A DNA stretch of 64,000 nt from Macrococcus equipercicus (GTDB lineage: Bacteria > Bacillota > Bacilli > Staphylococcales > Staphylococcaceae): NCBI RefSeq assembly GCF_004359525.2, contig NZ_SCWC02000009.1:1-64000 (forward strand). Direction: 5' to 3'. Positions 28,268-39,600 of this stretch are shown here, in pieces. The translations under genes and the position numbers were made by a program. The notes under the pieces are model-generated. The model did no database searches. It had not been told where the DNA came from and was given only the letters and a program-made list of their open reading frames with translations. The first letter of the stretch is position 1. Every line of letters starts with the position of its first letter.

Positions 28268-28357
28268 AAAGAAATTAAGTAAATTTTTCGCCTTTTATCA
28301 TGCAATTTAGTATGATGAAACTGTGAGCACATAACTATTATCTGGAGGAATTTATTC

Positions 28358-29242
28358 ATGGCTATCTCAGCACAATTAGTTAAACAATTACGTGAAAGAA
28401 CTGGCGCAGGTATGATGGACTGCAAAAAGGCATTGACTGAAACAAACGGTGACATCGATGCTGCAGTAGATTACTTACGTGAAAAAGGTATCGCAAAAGC
28501 AGCTAAAAAAGCAGACCGTATTGCAGCAGAAGGTACAACTTATGTGGCATCTAACGGTAACGATGCGGTTCTTCTTGAATTAAACTCTGAAACAGACTTC
28601 GTTGCTCGTAATGAAGGTTTCCAGGCATTGGTTAAAGAAATGGCGGATCACATTCTTGCTGTTAAACCAGCAGATGTTGATGAATTACTGACTTCTGAAA
28701 TGGCTGAAGGCAAAACAGTTGAAAACAAAATTAACGAAGCGATTTCTACAATCGGTGAAAAATTAACATTACGTCGTTTCGTACTGGCGACTAAAACAGA
28801 TGCAGATGCATTCGGTGAGTACTTACACATGGGCGGCCGTATTGGTGTGCTTGCAGTCGTTGAAAATACAACAGACGCTGCAGCTGCTAAAGACGTAGCA
28901 ATGCATATCGCTGCATTAAACCCTAAATTCGTTTCTCGTGAACAAGTATCTGCTGAAGAGTTAGAGCATGAAAAAGAAATTCTTAAACAGCAGGCATTAA
29001 ACGAAGGAAAACCTGAAAATATCGTTGAGAAAATGGTTGAAGGTCGTCTTCGTAAATACCTTGAAGAAATTTGTGCGGTCGATCAGCCGTTCGTTAAAAA
29101 CCCTGATCAGACAGTGGCAGAGTTCTTGAAATCTAAAGGTGGCACATTAAAATCATTCGTCCGCTTTGAAGTCGGAGAAGGTATCGAAAAACGCTCTGAT
29201 AACTTTGCTGATGAAGTAATGGGTCAGATCAAAGGTAACTAA
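28358..29242 (+). CDS. tsf: Elongation factor Ts
   Basis: 294 residues, SD ctggagg. N-terminal UBA-like domain ([20 protein letters not shown]), the EF-Tu contact TDFVARN (about 80-86) and the core repeats follow, ending [10 protein letters not shown]. It catalyses nucleotide exchange on EF-Tu. A possible -10 TATGAT at 28311-28316 with a poor -35 may give a second promoter after the rpsB terminator. Confidence 0.97.
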   Translation: MAISAQLVKQLRERTGAGMMDCKKALTETNGDIDAAVDYLREKGIAKAAKKADRIAAEGTTYVASNGNDAVLLELNSETDFVARNEGFQALVKEMADHILAVKPADVDELLTSEMAEGKTVENKINEAISTIGEKLTLRRFVLATKTDADAFGEYLHMGGRIGVLAVVENTTDAAAAKDVAMHIAALNPKFVSREQVSAEELEHEKEILKQQALNEGKPENIVEKMVEGRLRKYLEEICAVDQPFVKNPDQTVAEFLKSKGGTLKSFVRFEVGEGIEKRSDNFADEVMGQIKGN

Positions 29243-29248
29243 TAATTA

Positions 29249-29278
29249 AGGACACGATACGTCGTGTCCCTTTTTTTA
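29249..29278 (+). terminator. Rho-independent terminator of tsf
   Basis: Stem ggacacga / tcgtgtcc, loop tacg, followed by cttttttt. Confidence 0.9.
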
Positions 29279-29307
29279 CATCGTTTTTGAGCGGACTAAG
29301 AAACCCT

Positions 29308-29336
29308 TTAACTTTTGAAGTGATTATTGATATAAT
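29308..29336 (+). promoter_or_regulatory. Predicted SigA promoter of pyrH-frr
   Basis: -35 TTAACT (29308-29313), 17-base spacer, -10 TATAAT (29331-29336), 71 bases before the start codon. Confidence 0.6.
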
Positions 29337-29407
29337 ACATATAGTTTTGTGCGCTTCTTTCATCAGCAAAGAGGTAGAAAATATAAATTCTGAAAGGGCG
29401 ATAACAC

Positions 29408-30127
29408 TTGGAAACTTCCAAATATAAACGCGTTGTATTAAAACTGAGCGGAGAAGCATTAGCAGGAGAAGCAGGCTTCGGAATTAATCCGGTCATCATT
29501 AAAAATATTGCCAAGCAGGTCGCTGAAGTTGCACAGATGGACTGTGAAATAGCAGTCATCGTCGGCGGCGGGAATATCTGGCGCGGTAAAACCGGCAGCG
29601 ACCTCGGTATGGACCGCGGGACAGCTGACTACATGGGCATGCTTGCGACAGTCATGAACTCACTGGCATTACAGGACAGTCTGGAGCAGCTCGACTGTGA
29701 TACCCGCGTACTGACTTCGATCGCGATGCAGCAGGTCGCTGAGCCGTATATCCGAAGACGTGCCATCCGCCACCTGGAAAAGGGCCGCGTTGTTATTTTC
29801 GCTGCAGGTATCGGCAACCCTTACTTCTCAACAGATACAACAGCTGCACTACGTGCCGCTGAAATGGAAGCGGATGTTATTCTGATGGGCAAAAATAATG
29901 TGGACGGCGTATATTCTGCTGACCCGAAACTTGATCCTACTGCAAAAAAATATGAGTCATTGACTTATATCCAAATGCTGCAGGAAGGCCTGCAGGTCAT
30001 GGACTCTACAGCAAGCTCGTTCTGTATGGACAACGATATCCCGCTCGTGGTATTCTCAATTATGGAAGAAGGTAACATTAAACGCGCTGTAAAAGGCGAA
30101 GTTATCGGAACGACGATCACTAAGTAA
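29408..30127 (+). CDS. pyrH: UMP kinase
   Basis: 239 residues from a TTG after aaaggg. Amino-acid-kinase fold: [66 protein letters not shown] and [14 protein letters not shown]. It phosphorylates UMP to UDP and is allosterically controlled by UTP and GTP. The sequence is nearly that of S. aureus PyrH. frr follows 16 bases later. Confidence 0.97.
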   Translation: METSKYKRVVLKLSGEALAGEAGFGINPVIIKNIAKQVAEVAQMDCEIAVIVGGGNIWRGKTGSDLGMDRGTADYMGMLATVMNSLALQDSLEQLDCDTRVLTSIAMQQVAEPYIRRRAIRHLEKGRVVIFAAGIGNPYFSTDTTAALRAAEMEADVILMGKNNVDGVYSADPKLDPTAKKYESLTYIQMLQEGLQVMDSTASSFCMDNDIPLVVFSIMEEGNIKRAVKGEVIGTTITK

Positions 30128-30143
30128 TGATAGGAGAATTATA

Positions 30144-30701
30144 ATGACGACAGCAATTATTAATGAAGCAAAAGACAAGATGTCAAAAAGTATCGACAGC
30201 TTAACACGTGAATTTGCCGGCATCCGTGCAGGCAATGCCAGTGCCAATTTACTGGACCGTGTGACAGTGAACTACTACGGAGCGGATACACCTGTGCAGC
30301 AGTTAGCAGGGATCTCTGTGCCGGAAGCAAGAATGCTCGTAGTATCTCCATATGACAAAACATCTATCAATGATATCTTAAAGGCTATCAACCAGGCGAA
30401 CCTTGGACTGAACCCGACATCAGACGGCAATGTCATCCGTATCACAGTGCCTGCACTGACAGAAGAACGCCGTAAAGATCTCGTGAAAGATGCGAAGAAA
30501 GAAGCAGAGAACGCGAAAGTCGCTATCCGTAATATCCGTCGTGATGCCAACGATGCACTGAAGAAAGCGGAAAAATCAGGCGAACTGACTGAAGACGATT
30601 TAAAGAGCTTCACAGACGACGTTCAAAACTTGACGAATGATTACATCAAGAAAATTGATTCACTGACAGACAGTAAAGAAAAAGATATTATGGCTGTCTA
30701 A
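30144..30701 (+). CDS. frr: Ribosome recycling factor
   Basis: 185 residues, SD taggag. Three-helix-bundle sequence with [35 protein letters not shown], the domain-2 segment [16 protein letters not shown], and the C-terminal helix LTDDVQ-like region ending [10 protein letters not shown]. It splits post-termination ribosomes with EF-G. Co-transcribed with pyrH and closed by a large two-tier hairpin terminator. Confidence 0.97.
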   Translation: MTTAIINEAKDKMSKSIDSLTREFAGIRAGNASANLLDRVTVNYYGADTPVQQLAGISVPEARMLVVSPYDKTSINDILKAINQANLGLNPTSDGNVIRITVPALTEERRKDLVKDAKKEAENAKVAIRNIRRDANDALKKAEKSGELTEDDLKSFTDDVQNLTNDYIKKIDSLTDSKEKDIMAV

Positions 30702-30717
30702 CAGCCAAGTTCATGAA

Positions 30718-30785
30718 GTTGAGACATCAAGCGGTTTCTTTGGAGACGATTCAAAGAAGCGCTGCCCGTCTCAGCTTCTTTTTTA
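30718..30785 (+). terminator. Two-tier hairpin terminator of pyrH-frr
   Basis: Outer stem gttgagac (30718-30725) / gtctcagc (30768-30775) encloses an inner stem built from agcggtttctttg and caaagaagcgct. It ends in ttctttttt. It is unusually long for this window. Confidence 0.75.
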
Positions 30786-30873
30786 TGAATGATGTGCATT
30801 AATAAAATTAACGACTTCAATTATGGGTTATGATAGAATAAAGAAATAGTATTATGAATAGTTGGAGGAACGT

Positions 30874-31620
30874 ATGTTTAATTTATTCAAGAAAAGTTCT
30901 TCGTTAGAAAAAACCGTTCATCAACCTGTACCTGAACATATTGCGATTATTATGGACGGCAACGGCCGCTGGGCGAAACAGCGGAAAATGCCGCGTGTTA
31001 CAGGTCATTACGAAGGGATGCAGACGGTTAAACGCATTACAAGACATGCGAGTAAAATCGGAGTCAAGTATTTAACGCTCTATGCTTTTTCCACTGAAAA
31101 CTGGACTCGTCCTGAAGATGAAGTGAATTTCTTGATGAAGCTGCCGGGCGACTTCCTGTCATCGTTCCTGCCTGAGCTGATCGAACAGAACGTCAAAGTT
31201 GAATCCATCGGTTTCATTGACCAGCTGCCGGCACATACGAAGGCTGCACTTACTGAAGTGAAGGACAAGACAAAGGACAACTCTGGTCTTAAGCTGATTT
31301 TCGCGATGAATTACGGCGGCCGGAAAGAGATCGTCTCAGCAGTACAGCGGATTGCTGAAGAATATAAGGATAATAACCTGAAACTCAGCGAGATTGATGA
31401 AGAGCTGTTCAGCAGCTATTTATTCACAAAACATTTTCCTGATCCCGACCTGTTAATCAGAACATCAGGAGAAGAAAGACTCAGCAACTTCCTGATCTGG
31501 CAGACGTCATACAGTGAATTTGTATTTGAAGATAAGTTCTGGCCGGACTTCGCGGAAGCGGATTTCGATCATGCCATCACCATCTATAATAACCGTCAAC
31601 GTCGATTTGGGGGACTTTAA
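30874..31620 (+). CDS. uppS: Isoprenyl transferase (undecaprenyl diphosphate synthase)
   Basis: 248 residues from the ATG after ttggagg; the in-frame TTG at 30862 is rejected. Cis-prenyltransferase signature [16 protein letters not shown] with catalytic D28, then [13 protein letters not shown], and the C-terminal [21 protein letters not shown]. It makes C55-PP, the lipid carrier for peptidoglycan, teichoic acids and the LTA-glycosylation sugar donor. First gene of uppS-cdsA-dxr-rseP-proS; I see only a weak upstream -10 (TATGAT, 30829-30834). Confidence 0.97.
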   Translation: MFNLFKKSSSLEKTVHQPVPEHIAIIMDGNGRWAKQRKMPRVTGHYEGMQTVKRITRHASKIGVKYLTLYAFSTENWTRPEDEVNFLMKLPGDFLSSFLPELIEQNVKVESIGFIDQLPAHTKAALTEVKDKTKDNSGLKLIFAMNYGGRKEIVSAVQRIAEEYKDNNLKLSEIDEELFSSYLFTKHFPDPDLLIRTSGEERLSNFLIWQTSYSEFVFEDKFWPDFAEADFDHAITIYNNRQRRFGGL

Positions 31621-31631
31621 GGAGTACATTT

Positions 31632-32423
31632 ATGAAAACTAGAACAATCACAGCCATTATTGCTATGGCTATTTTTCTGCCGATTGTCATTTACGGGGGC
31701 TGGCCCGTATTAATCCTTGCCTATTTGCTGGCCGCTGTAGCACTGAAAGAAGTGCTGAACATGAAGCATATCAAACTTTATTCACTGCCTGGTGTCATCA
31801 GCTTGATTGCACTCTGTCTGATCATGTCACCGCAGCGCAGTGAACTGGTCGAGATGCGCTATCAAGTGCCATTTCTCATCATTATGAGTCTTGTACTGCT
31901 GAGTTACACGGTCGTCTCAAAGAACAGATTCACCTTTGTCGATGCGGCATTCTGTATGCTCGCCGTCGCCTATGTCGGTATCGGCTTCATGTATTTCTAT
32001 GAGACGAGAAACAGTGCCGGCCTGCACTTTCTGTTATTCGCGCTGCTCATTGTCTGGCTGACGGATACAGGCGCCTATATATTCGGCCGCCTGTTCGGCA
32101 GACGGAAACTGTGGCCTGAAATCAGCCCGAACAAAACAATCGAGGGATTTGTCGGCGGCATATTGAGCAGTACGATCGTTGCGATTATTTTCAGCATTTA
32201 TTATGATATGCCGCTCAGTCTGTTCCCGCTGCTCATTGTCACTTGGCTGCTCAGCATGTTCGGTCAACTGGGCGATTTAGTGGAATCAGCGCTTAAGCGT
32301 CACTTTGATGTCAAAGATTCAGGAACATTGCTGCCGGGACACGGTGGTATTTTAGACCGCTTTGACAGCTTTATTTTTGTGCTGCCACTGATGAATATTT
32401 TATTAATCAACTTTCAAGGTTAG
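31632..32423 (+). CDS. cdsA: Phosphatidate cytidylyltransferase
   Basis: 263 residues, SD aaggag 11 bases after the uppS stop. About eight membrane helices and the C-terminal CTP-transferase signature [27 protein letters not shown], with metal-binding aspartates. It makes CDP-diacylglycerol, the precursor used by PgsA at the other end of this window. Confidence 0.96.
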   Translation: MKTRTITAIIAMAIFLPIVIYGGWPVLILAYLLAAVALKEVLNMKHIKLYSLPGVISLIALCLIMSPQRSELVEMRYQVPFLIIMSLVLLSYTVVSKNRFTFVDAAFCMLAVAYVGIGFMYFYETRNSAGLHFLLFALLIVWLTDTGAYIFGRLFGRRKLWPEISPNKTIEGFVGGILSSTIVAIIFSIYYDMPLSLFPLLIVTWLLSMFGQLGDLVESALKRHFDVKDSGTLLPGHGGILDRFDSFIFVLPLMNILLINFQG

Positions 32424-32431
32424 GTGAAGAC

Positions 32432-33562
32432 ATGAAAAATATTGGAATACTTGGTGCCAGTGGTTCAGTCGGGATGCAGGGACTTGATGTCATACGAGAG
32501 CATTCAGACTGCTACCGGCTTGTCAGTTTCTCTGTCGGCAGAAGTCTTGATCAAGCGAGAGCGATCATTGAAGAGTTTCAGCCGGAGCTCGTCTGCGTGC
32601 AGAATGCGGAAGATGCCGCTCAGCTTGCTGACTATAACATTAAAGTAGTGTCAGGGGACGCGGGACTTCTCGACGTCGCAGGCTATGAACAAAATGATAT
32701 GCTGCTGAACGCTATTTTAGGAAGCGTCGGTCTGAAGCCGACGCTGCATGCCATCGAGCAGGGTATTGACATCGCGCTTGCCAACAAGGAGACACTTGTT
32801 GTGGCCGGTGAACTTGTGATGGCGGCAGCAAGACGACATAACGTTAAAATCCTGCCGGTGGATTCAGAGCATTCAGCGATTTACCAGTGCCTGAACGGTG
32901 AGGATGAGAAGACGATTGAGCGGCTGATCATCACAGCGAGCGGCGGCTCGTTCAGAGACTTATCAAGAGACGAGCTTGAACATGTGACGCTTGAAGATGC
33001 ACTCAATCATCCGAACTGGTCGATGGGAAGAAAAATCACGATTGATTCTGCGACGATGATGAATAAAGGACTTGAAGTGATAGAAGCGAAATGGCTGTTT
33101 GATGTACCTGTTGACCATATTGATACAGTGCTTCATAAGGAAAGTATTATTCATTCTATGGTAGAATTCAATGATACTAGTGTCATCGCACAACTCGGAA
33201 CACCGGACATGCGTATGCCGATTCAATACGCCTTCAGTTATCCAGAGCGGCTGCCGCGGCAGGCGGAACGGCTCGACCTTGCAGCAATCGGGCAGCTGAA
33301 CTTCAAGCCGATGGACCTCGAGCGCTTCAGATGTCTGAAATTTGCCTACGATGCAATCCACATCGGCGGGACGATGCCGGTTGTCATGAATGCGGTCAAT
33401 GAAGCAGCTGTTGCTAAATTTTTAAACGGTGAGATCAGCTTCCTTGATATTGAGCGGCTGATTGAACGCGAAATGAAGGCGCATGACGTCATACTCAATC
33501 CTGACCTTGAGACGATACTAGAAATCGATGCTGACTATAAGTCACGTCACTATGAGGTGTAA
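32432..33562 (+). CDS. dxr: 1-deoxy-D-xylulose 5-phosphate reductoisomerase
   Basis: 376 residues, SD aggtga. NADPH-binding [13 protein letters not shown] (8-20), the [13 protein letters not shown] segment (117-129), the metal/substrate site DSEHSA (144-149), [10 protein letters not shown], and [16 protein letters not shown]. It performs the first committed step of the MEP isoprenoid pathway and is the fosmidomycin target. It occupies the canonical Bacillus position between cdsA and rseP. S. aureus lacks it and uses mevalonate instead. Length and motifs indicate an active enzyme. Confidence 0.96.
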   Translation: MKNIGILGASGSVGMQGLDVIREHSDCYRLVSFSVGRSLDQARAIIEEFQPELVCVQNAEDAAQLADYNIKVVSGDAGLLDVAGYEQNDMLLNAILGSVGLKPTLHAIEQGIDIALANKETLVVAGELVMAAARRHNVKILPVDSEHSAIYQCLNGEDEKTIERLIITASGGSFRDLSRDELEHVTLEDALNHPNWSMGRKITIDSATMMNKGLEVIEAKWLFDVPVDHIDTVLHKESIIHSMVEFNDTSVIAQLGTPDMRMPIQYAFSYPERLPRQAERLDLAAIGQLNFKPMDLERFRCLKFAYDAIHIGGTMPVVMNAVNEAAVAKFLNGEISFLDIERLIEREMKAHDVILNPDLETILEIDADYKSRHYEV

Positions 33563-33565
33563 GCT

Positions 33566-34849
33566 ATGTTAGGAATGCTGTCGTTTATTATTGTCTTCGG
33601 AGTCCTGGTCACAGTGCATGAATTCGGCCATTTATATTTTGCGAAACGCGCAGGTATCATGTGTCCGGAATTTGCGATCGGGATGGGTCCGAAGCTCTTC
33701 TCTTATAAGAAAGATGAAACATTGTATACCATCCGTCTGCTGCCGGTCGGCGGCTATGTCATGATGGCGGGCAGCGGAATGGAGCAGAATCCTGTGACAG
33801 CAGGCATGACCGTCAGTATTAAGAAAAATGAGCAGAACGAAGTCACGCATATTATTTTAGATGACCAGCATCAGTTCAGACAGATTGAACAGCTGGAAGC
33901 CGTGGACAGTGATTTCGAAGACCAGCTGTTTATTAAAGGGATTGACCAGTATACGAATGAAGAAGTCACTTACCCGATCGCTGATGAAGCTTATTTTGTC
34001 CGTGAAGGGGACTTGATACAAATCGCGCCGCGTGACCGTCAGTTCAAAAACAAGAAGCCGTGGCCGAAGTTTCTGACATTGTTTGCAGGGCCGCTCTTTA
34101 ACTTCCTGCTCGCGCTCGTGTTGTTCATCGGTTACTTCTATGCGACAGGCACACCGACTGATAAGGCGGTCATCGGAGATATTCTGCAGGACAGCCCGGC
34201 CGATAAAGCAGGACTTGTCACGAAGGACAGAGTTGTCAGTATAGATGGCAATTCTATCTCCAAATGGGAGGACATGACGTCTTACTTCAACAGTAATGAC
34301 ATCAAAACCCATCACATCATTATCGAACGTGACGGCAGAGAACTGAAGAAAGAGATAAAACCTGTGAAGGCGACGCTGCAGGATGGCTCAAAACAAGTGA
34401 AGCGGGCAGTTATCGGTGTCAATCCGCTGTTCACACATGATAATCTGTTAGATCCTTTGATCTACGGCGTGAAAACAACGTTTAAGACAGGGCTGATGAT
34501 TTTCAGTCTTGTCGGTGCGCTGTTCACCAGTATTTTCACGGGGACATTCTCATTTGATATGTTGAACGGACCTGTCGGTATATACAAAAACACCGAAAAA
34601 ATTGCATCGCTTGGTATTCTGCCGCTCGTCTACTTTACCGCATCATTATCAGTGAATCTCGGCATCATGAACCTGCTGCCGATTCCGGCACTCGATGGCG
34701 GACGAATTTTATTTGTGCTTTATGAAGCGATTTTCAGACGTCCGGTCAATAAAAAGGCTGAGATTGCTATTATCTCGCTTGGCGCCGTGTTCCTGTTCTT
34801 CGTTATGATCATGGTGACATGGAATGATATTCAGCGTTATTTCTTTTAA
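33566..34849 (+). CDS. rseP: Site-2 protease RseP/RasP (zinc metalloprotease)
   Basis: 427 residues, ATG three bases after the dxr stop. Zinc motif HEFGH at 18-22 in the first membrane helix, a central PDZ domain (about 190-270: DILQDSPADKAGLVTKDRVVSIDG), and the second metal site NLLPIPALDGGRI near 372-384, with four membrane helices. It performs regulated intramembrane proteolysis of anti-sigma factors and clears signal-peptide remnants. Standard member of the uppS-proS operon. Confidence 0.95.
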   Translation: MLGMLSFIIVFGVLVTVHEFGHLYFAKRAGIMCPEFAIGMGPKLFSYKKDETLYTIRLLPVGGYVMMAGSGMEQNPVTAGMTVSIKKNEQNEVTHIILDDQHQFRQIEQLEAVDSDFEDQLFIKGIDQYTNEEVTYPIADEAYFVREGDLIQIAPRDRQFKNKKPWPKFLTLFAGPLFNFLLALVLFIGYFYATGTPTDKAVIGDILQDSPADKAGLVTKDRVVSIDGNSISKWEDMTSYFNSNDIKTHHIIIERDGRELKKEIKPVKATLQDGSKQVKRAVIGVNPLFTHDNLLDPLIYGVKTTFKTGLMIFSLVGALFTSIFTGTFSFDMLNGPVGIYKNTEKIASLGILPLVYFTASLSVNLGIMNLLPIPALDGGRILFVLYEAIFRRPVNKKAEIAIISLGAVFLFFVMIMVTWNDIQRYFF

Positions 34850-34867
34850 AACAAGGAGGATTATTTA

Positions 34868-36571
34868 ATGAAGCAGTCAAAAATGTTTATTCCGACATTA
34901 AGGGAAGTACCGAATGATGCGGATTCAAAAAGTCATCAGCTGCTGCTGAAAGCAGGGATGATCAAACAGATTGCCAGTGGTATTTACAGCTATCTGCCGA
35001 TCTCTAAACGTGTACTGAATAAGATTGAAGCGATTGTCCGTGAGGAAATGGAAGCAATCGACGGGATTGAAATTTTAATGCCGGCGCTGCAGCCGTCAGA
35101 ACTTTGGCAGGAAAGCGGTCGCTGGCCGAGCTACGGTGCGGAGCTGATGCGTATGACTGACCGTCACGGCCGTGAGTTTGCGCTCGGTCCGACACATGAA
35201 GAGATCATCACTTCTCTTGTACGTGATGAACTGAAGTCCTACAAAAAGCTTCCTGTGACACTGTTCCAGATTCAAAATAAATTCAGGGATGAAAAACGGC
35301 CGAGATTCGGTCTGCTCCGCGGCCGTGAGTTTATTATGAAAGATGCCTACAGTTTCCATGCCTCTGAAGAATCGCTCGATGCGACTTATCAGGATATGTA
35401 CCGCGCTTACTCCAATATTTTCTCACGGGTGAACTTGAAATTCCGTCCGGTGATCGCAGACAGCGGTGCAATCGGCGGCAGTCATACACATGAGTTCATG
35501 GCGCTTGCTGAGATCGGTGAAGATACGATCGCCTATACAGACGGCAGCGACTATGCAGCAAACATTGAGAAAGCTGAAGTCGTCTATACGCCTGATGTCC
35601 AGCATACAGAAGAGCAGCCGCTTGAAAAGATCCATACGCCGGGTGTCAAAACAGCGCAGCAGCTTGCTGATCTGCTCGGCAGACGATTAGACGAAATTGT
35701 GAAGTCAATGATCGTGAAAGTCGATGACCGTTTCGTCATGTTCCTGCTCCGCGGCCATCATGAGCTGAACGATGTCAAAGTGAAGTCTTATTTCGGCACA
35801 GAATATGTGGAACTGGCAACAGAAGCTGAAATTGAAGGGATCATGAACGCGAAGCCGGGTTCACTTGGACCGGTCGGTGTCGATAAGATAGAGATCTATG
35901 CGGACTATTCAGTGCAGGATATCAACAATCTTGCAGTCGGTGCCAATGAGACGGAGTACCATTACATCAATGCGAACTTAAACAGAGATTTCACAGTGAC
36001 CGCGTTCGGTGATTTCCGGTTTATCACAGAAGGTGAACCCGCGGCAGACGGCAGCGGCCCGGTGAAATTTGCTGAAGGGATTGAAGTCGGTCAGGTGTTT
36101 AAGCTCGGCACGAAGTATTCTGAAGCGATGAAAGCGACGTTCCTTGACGAGCAGGGAAAAGCACGTCCGATGATTATGGGCTGCTACGGTATCGGGGTAT
36201 CCCGCACATTATCTGCAGTCATTGAACAGCATCACGATGATAACGGTATCATCTGGCCGAAGTCTATTACACCATTTGACTTGCATATCATCTCAGTCAA
36301 TCCGAAGCAGGAGGCGCAGCGCCAGCTTGCTGACGAACTGTATGCCACCTTCAGTAAAGACTACGAAGTATTATATGACGACCGGACAGAACGTGCCGGC
36401 GTTAAATTCAATGATGCAGATTTAATTGGTGTGCCGCTGCGCATCTTAGTCGGCAAAAACGCAGCAGACGGCATTGTTGAAGTGAAAGTAAGAAAGACCG
36501 GCGAATCATTTGATGTGAACATCGGCGAACTGAAAGCCGAAATCGATTCGTTATATGATACGCTTGACTAG
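34868..36571 (+). CDS. proS: Prolyl-tRNA synthetase (bacterial type)
   Basis: 567 residues, SD aaggagg. Class II motifs: [19 protein letters not shown] (motif 1), [26 protein letters not shown] (motif 2) and [17 protein letters not shown] (motif 3). An editing insertion lies between motifs 2 and 3 (about 225-400) and an anticodon-binding domain at the C-terminus. Last gene of the uppS operon. Confidence 0.97.
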   Translation: MKQSKMFIPTLREVPNDADSKSHQLLLKAGMIKQIASGIYSYLPISKRVLNKIEAIVREEMEAIDGIEILMPALQPSELWQESGRWPSYGAELMRMTDRHGREFALGPTHEEIITSLVRDELKSYKKLPVTLFQIQNKFRDEKRPRFGLLRGREFIMKDAYSFHASEESLDATYQDMYRAYSNIFSRVNLKFRPVIADSGAIGGSHTHEFMALAEIGEDTIAYTDGSDYAANIEKAEVVYTPDVQHTEEQPLEKIHTPGVKTAQQLADLLGRRLDEIVKSMIVKVDDRFVMFLLRGHHELNDVKVKSYFGTEYVELATEAEIEGIMNAKPGSLGPVGVDKIEIYADYSVQDINNLAVGANETEYHYINANLNRDFTVTAFGDFRFITEGEPAADGSGPVKFAEGIEVGQVFKLGTKYSEAMKATFLDEQGKARPMIMGCYGIGVSRTLSAVIEQHHDDNGIIWPKSITPFDLHIISVNPKQEAQRQLADELYATFSKDYEVLYDDRTERAGVKFNDADLIGVPLRILVGKNAADGIVEVKVRKTGESFDVNIGELKAEIDSLYDTLD

Positions 36572-36577
36572 AAAATT

Positions 36578-36586
36578 TGATATAAT
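36578..36586 (+). promoter_or_regulatory. Possible extended -10 promoter before polC
   Basis: TGATATAAT with no usable -35. If used, transcripts would begin just before the terminator hairpin at 36596-36631, which would then lie in the polC leader. Confidence 0.35.
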
Positions 36587-36595
36587 GAGTGAAGC

Positions 36596-36631
36596 AAAAA
36601 GTAATACGCATCAGCGTGTTACTTTTTATTT
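36596..36631 (+). terminator. Rho-independent terminator between proS and polC
   Basis: Stem agtaatacgc / gcgtgttact (one T-G pair), loop atca, flanked by A-run and T-run (tttttatttt). Confidence 0.8.
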
Positions 36632-36649
36632 TGAGAAGGTGGTTCTGGC

Positions 36650-39600
36650 GTGGCAGATAAATACGAAAAATTTAAGATACTATTGACGCAGCTGAAAATG
36701 ACGAATGTCTTTCCGGATGATATAGCAGCGGGAAGCTCACTTGAGCGGCTTGATATTTCACAGAAAGATAGAAAGTGGCATTTTTATATTACGAGTCCAG
36801 TCATACTGCCGAGCGATCTCTACTTCCAGCTCTGCAATGAACTGAAGACCGCATTCAGTCATATTGCAGCAGTCACTGTGTCCATCAAGGCGCTCGACCA
36901 GTCGGATATGACAGAGAAACTGTCCGGATACCTGCATCACTGCATCGACCAGACAGCAATCAGCCCGAGCCTGAAAGTCCAGCTGAAAAATAAGAAATAT
37001 CACTTCTCAGGTTCGGTGCTGAAATTCCAGGTTCATAATGAAGTGGAAGAGAAACACCTCGAGAAGGCGTGCAACGGCTCACTGCTGGAGGCATTCAAAC
37101 AGGCCGGTTTCGCACTTGATAAGATTGTCTTTGAAATCTCTGAGGAAGAGCATGTGAAGGAACTGGAGTCGCTGGAGGCACATATTCAGGAGGAGGACAC
37201 GACGAGCGCCCTGGAAGCACGCGTCCGTGTCGCTGAAATGCAGCGGCAGCGGGCAGAAGACGACAGTGATGAAGTGAGCGTGTGTGCGATCGGCAAAGAA
37301 ATCAACGTCGAGACGATTCGTCCGATTTCATCGATTATTGAAGAGGAGTTCAAAGCAGCCATCGAAGGAGTGATCTTTGATGTCGAGATCAAGGAGCTGA
37401 AAAGCGGCCGTCATATTGTCCAGCTGAAGATTACGGATTATACGGATTCCTTGACGCTCAAAATGTTCACCCGTAAAGGCAAGAATGACCTGGAACATTT
37501 CAATGCGCTGAAACCCGGCAAATGGGTGCGGGCACAGGGACGGATTGAGGAAGATACATTTATCCGCGACCTTGTGATGATGCTGAACGACATTCATGAG
37601 ATCAAGAAATCCCCTAAGACAGATAAGTCAGAGGAAAAACGTGTTGAATTCCATCTGCATTCCAGCATGAGTCAGATGGACGGCATTACGCATATCGGTA
37701 AATACGTCGAGCAGGCGGCACAGTGGGGGCATAAGGCCATTGCAGTGACGGACCATAACGTCGTGCAGGCGTATCCTGATGCGCATGCCGCTGCTGAGAA
37801 GAACGGCATTAAGATGATCTATGGCCTTGAAGGGATGCTCGTTGATGACGGGGTGCCGATCACGTATCATCCGACTGATAGAGTGCTGAAAGACAGCACT
37901 TACGTCGTCTTTGACGTCGAGACGACCGGCTTAAGTTCACAGTATGACAAAATCATCGAGCTTGCAGCCGTTAAAGTGAAGGACGGAGAGATCATCGATA
38001 AGTTTGAACGGTTCAGTAACCCGGGTGAACGGCTGAACGAGACGATCAAACGGCTGACCGGAATTACAGATGATATGCTGGTCGGTGCACCGCCGATTGA
38101 AGACGTGCTGCCTGAGTTTAAAGACTGGGCGGGCGACGCCATTTATGTCGCACATAATGCAAGCTTTGACATGGGTTTCATTGACACAGGATATGAACGT
38201 TTAAATCTCGGCGCGAGTACAAACGGGGTCATCGATACGCTGGAACTGTCCCGGACGATCAACACGGAGATGGGTAAGCATGGTCTGAATTTCCTCGCGA
38301 AGAAGTACGGGGTCGAACTGACCCAGCATCACCGCGCCATCTATGACGCGGAGACAACCGCCCATATTTTCGTCAAGATGCTGAAGCAGATGGAGCAGCT
38401 CGGCGTCACTAATCATCTCGATATCGATAAGAAGTTGTCTAATCAGGATGCCTATAAGCGGGCTCGTCCTGTGCATGTGACACTGATTGTGCAGAACCAG
38501 ACCGGACTGAAAAATCTGTTCAAAATCGTCAGTGAATCACTCGTCAGCTATTTCTACCGGACGCCGCGTATTCCGCGTTCCCTGCTCAATGCCAACCGGG
38601 AAGGACTGCTGGTCGGCAGCGCCTGTGATAACGGTGAAGTATTTACAGCCGTCATGAACAAAGATCAGGCTGAAGTGGAAAAAATTGCGGACTTCTATGA
38701 CTTCATAGAAGTCCAGCCGAAAGCGCTCTACCAGCACTTATTGGCACGTGACTTAATCCGTGACAACAAGACACTGGAAGAGATTTATCAGCGGATTATC
38801 GCAGTCGGTGAGAAACTGAATAAGCCGGTGCTCGCGACAGGCAATGTCCATTACTTATATGAGCATGACAAAATTGCCCGTGAAATTCTCATCGCCTCAA
38901 TGCCCGGCAACCCGCTGAATAAAAGCGGCTTCCCGGATGCGCATTTCAGGACGACAGATGAGATGATGGATGACTTCATGTTCCTCGGTGAGGAGAAAGC
39001 GCGTGAAATTGTCATCACTAATACGAACCTGCTTGCAGACCGTATTGAGCGTGTCGTACCGATCCGCGATGAACTGTATACACCATCGATTGAAGGCGCG
39101 AATGAAGAAATACGGGAGATGTCCTATGAACATGCGCGCAAGCTTTACGGAGAAGAACTGCCGGACATCGTCACCGCACGGCTTGAGAAGGAGCTTGCAA
39201 GTATTATCGGCAACGGCTTCGCGGTCATCTACTTAATTTCGCAGAAGCTCGTGAAACGCTCTCTAGACGATGGCTATCTCGTCGGCTCACGGGGTTCGGT
39301 CGGTTCAAGCTTTGTTGCGACGATGACAGAGATCACGGAAGTGAATCCGCTGCCGCCGCATTACATCTGTCCGCAGTGTAAGGCGAGTCATTTCTTTGAT
39401 GACGGTTCTGTCTCAAGTGGCTTTGACTTACCTGATAAATCGTGTGACGTCTGTCATGTGCCGTTCATCAAAGAAGGGCAGGATATACCGTTTGAGACGT
39501 TTCTCGGCTTCAAAGGGGACAAAGTGCCGGATATCGACTTGAACTTCAGTGGTGAGTATCAGCCGAAAGCTCATAACTATACGAAGGAGCTGTTCGGTGA

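Noticed and set aside
36564-36586. TTGACT ... TATAAT as a full promoter before polC
   Set aside because: Spacer of 11 bases is too short; only the extended -10 was kept as a weak candidate.
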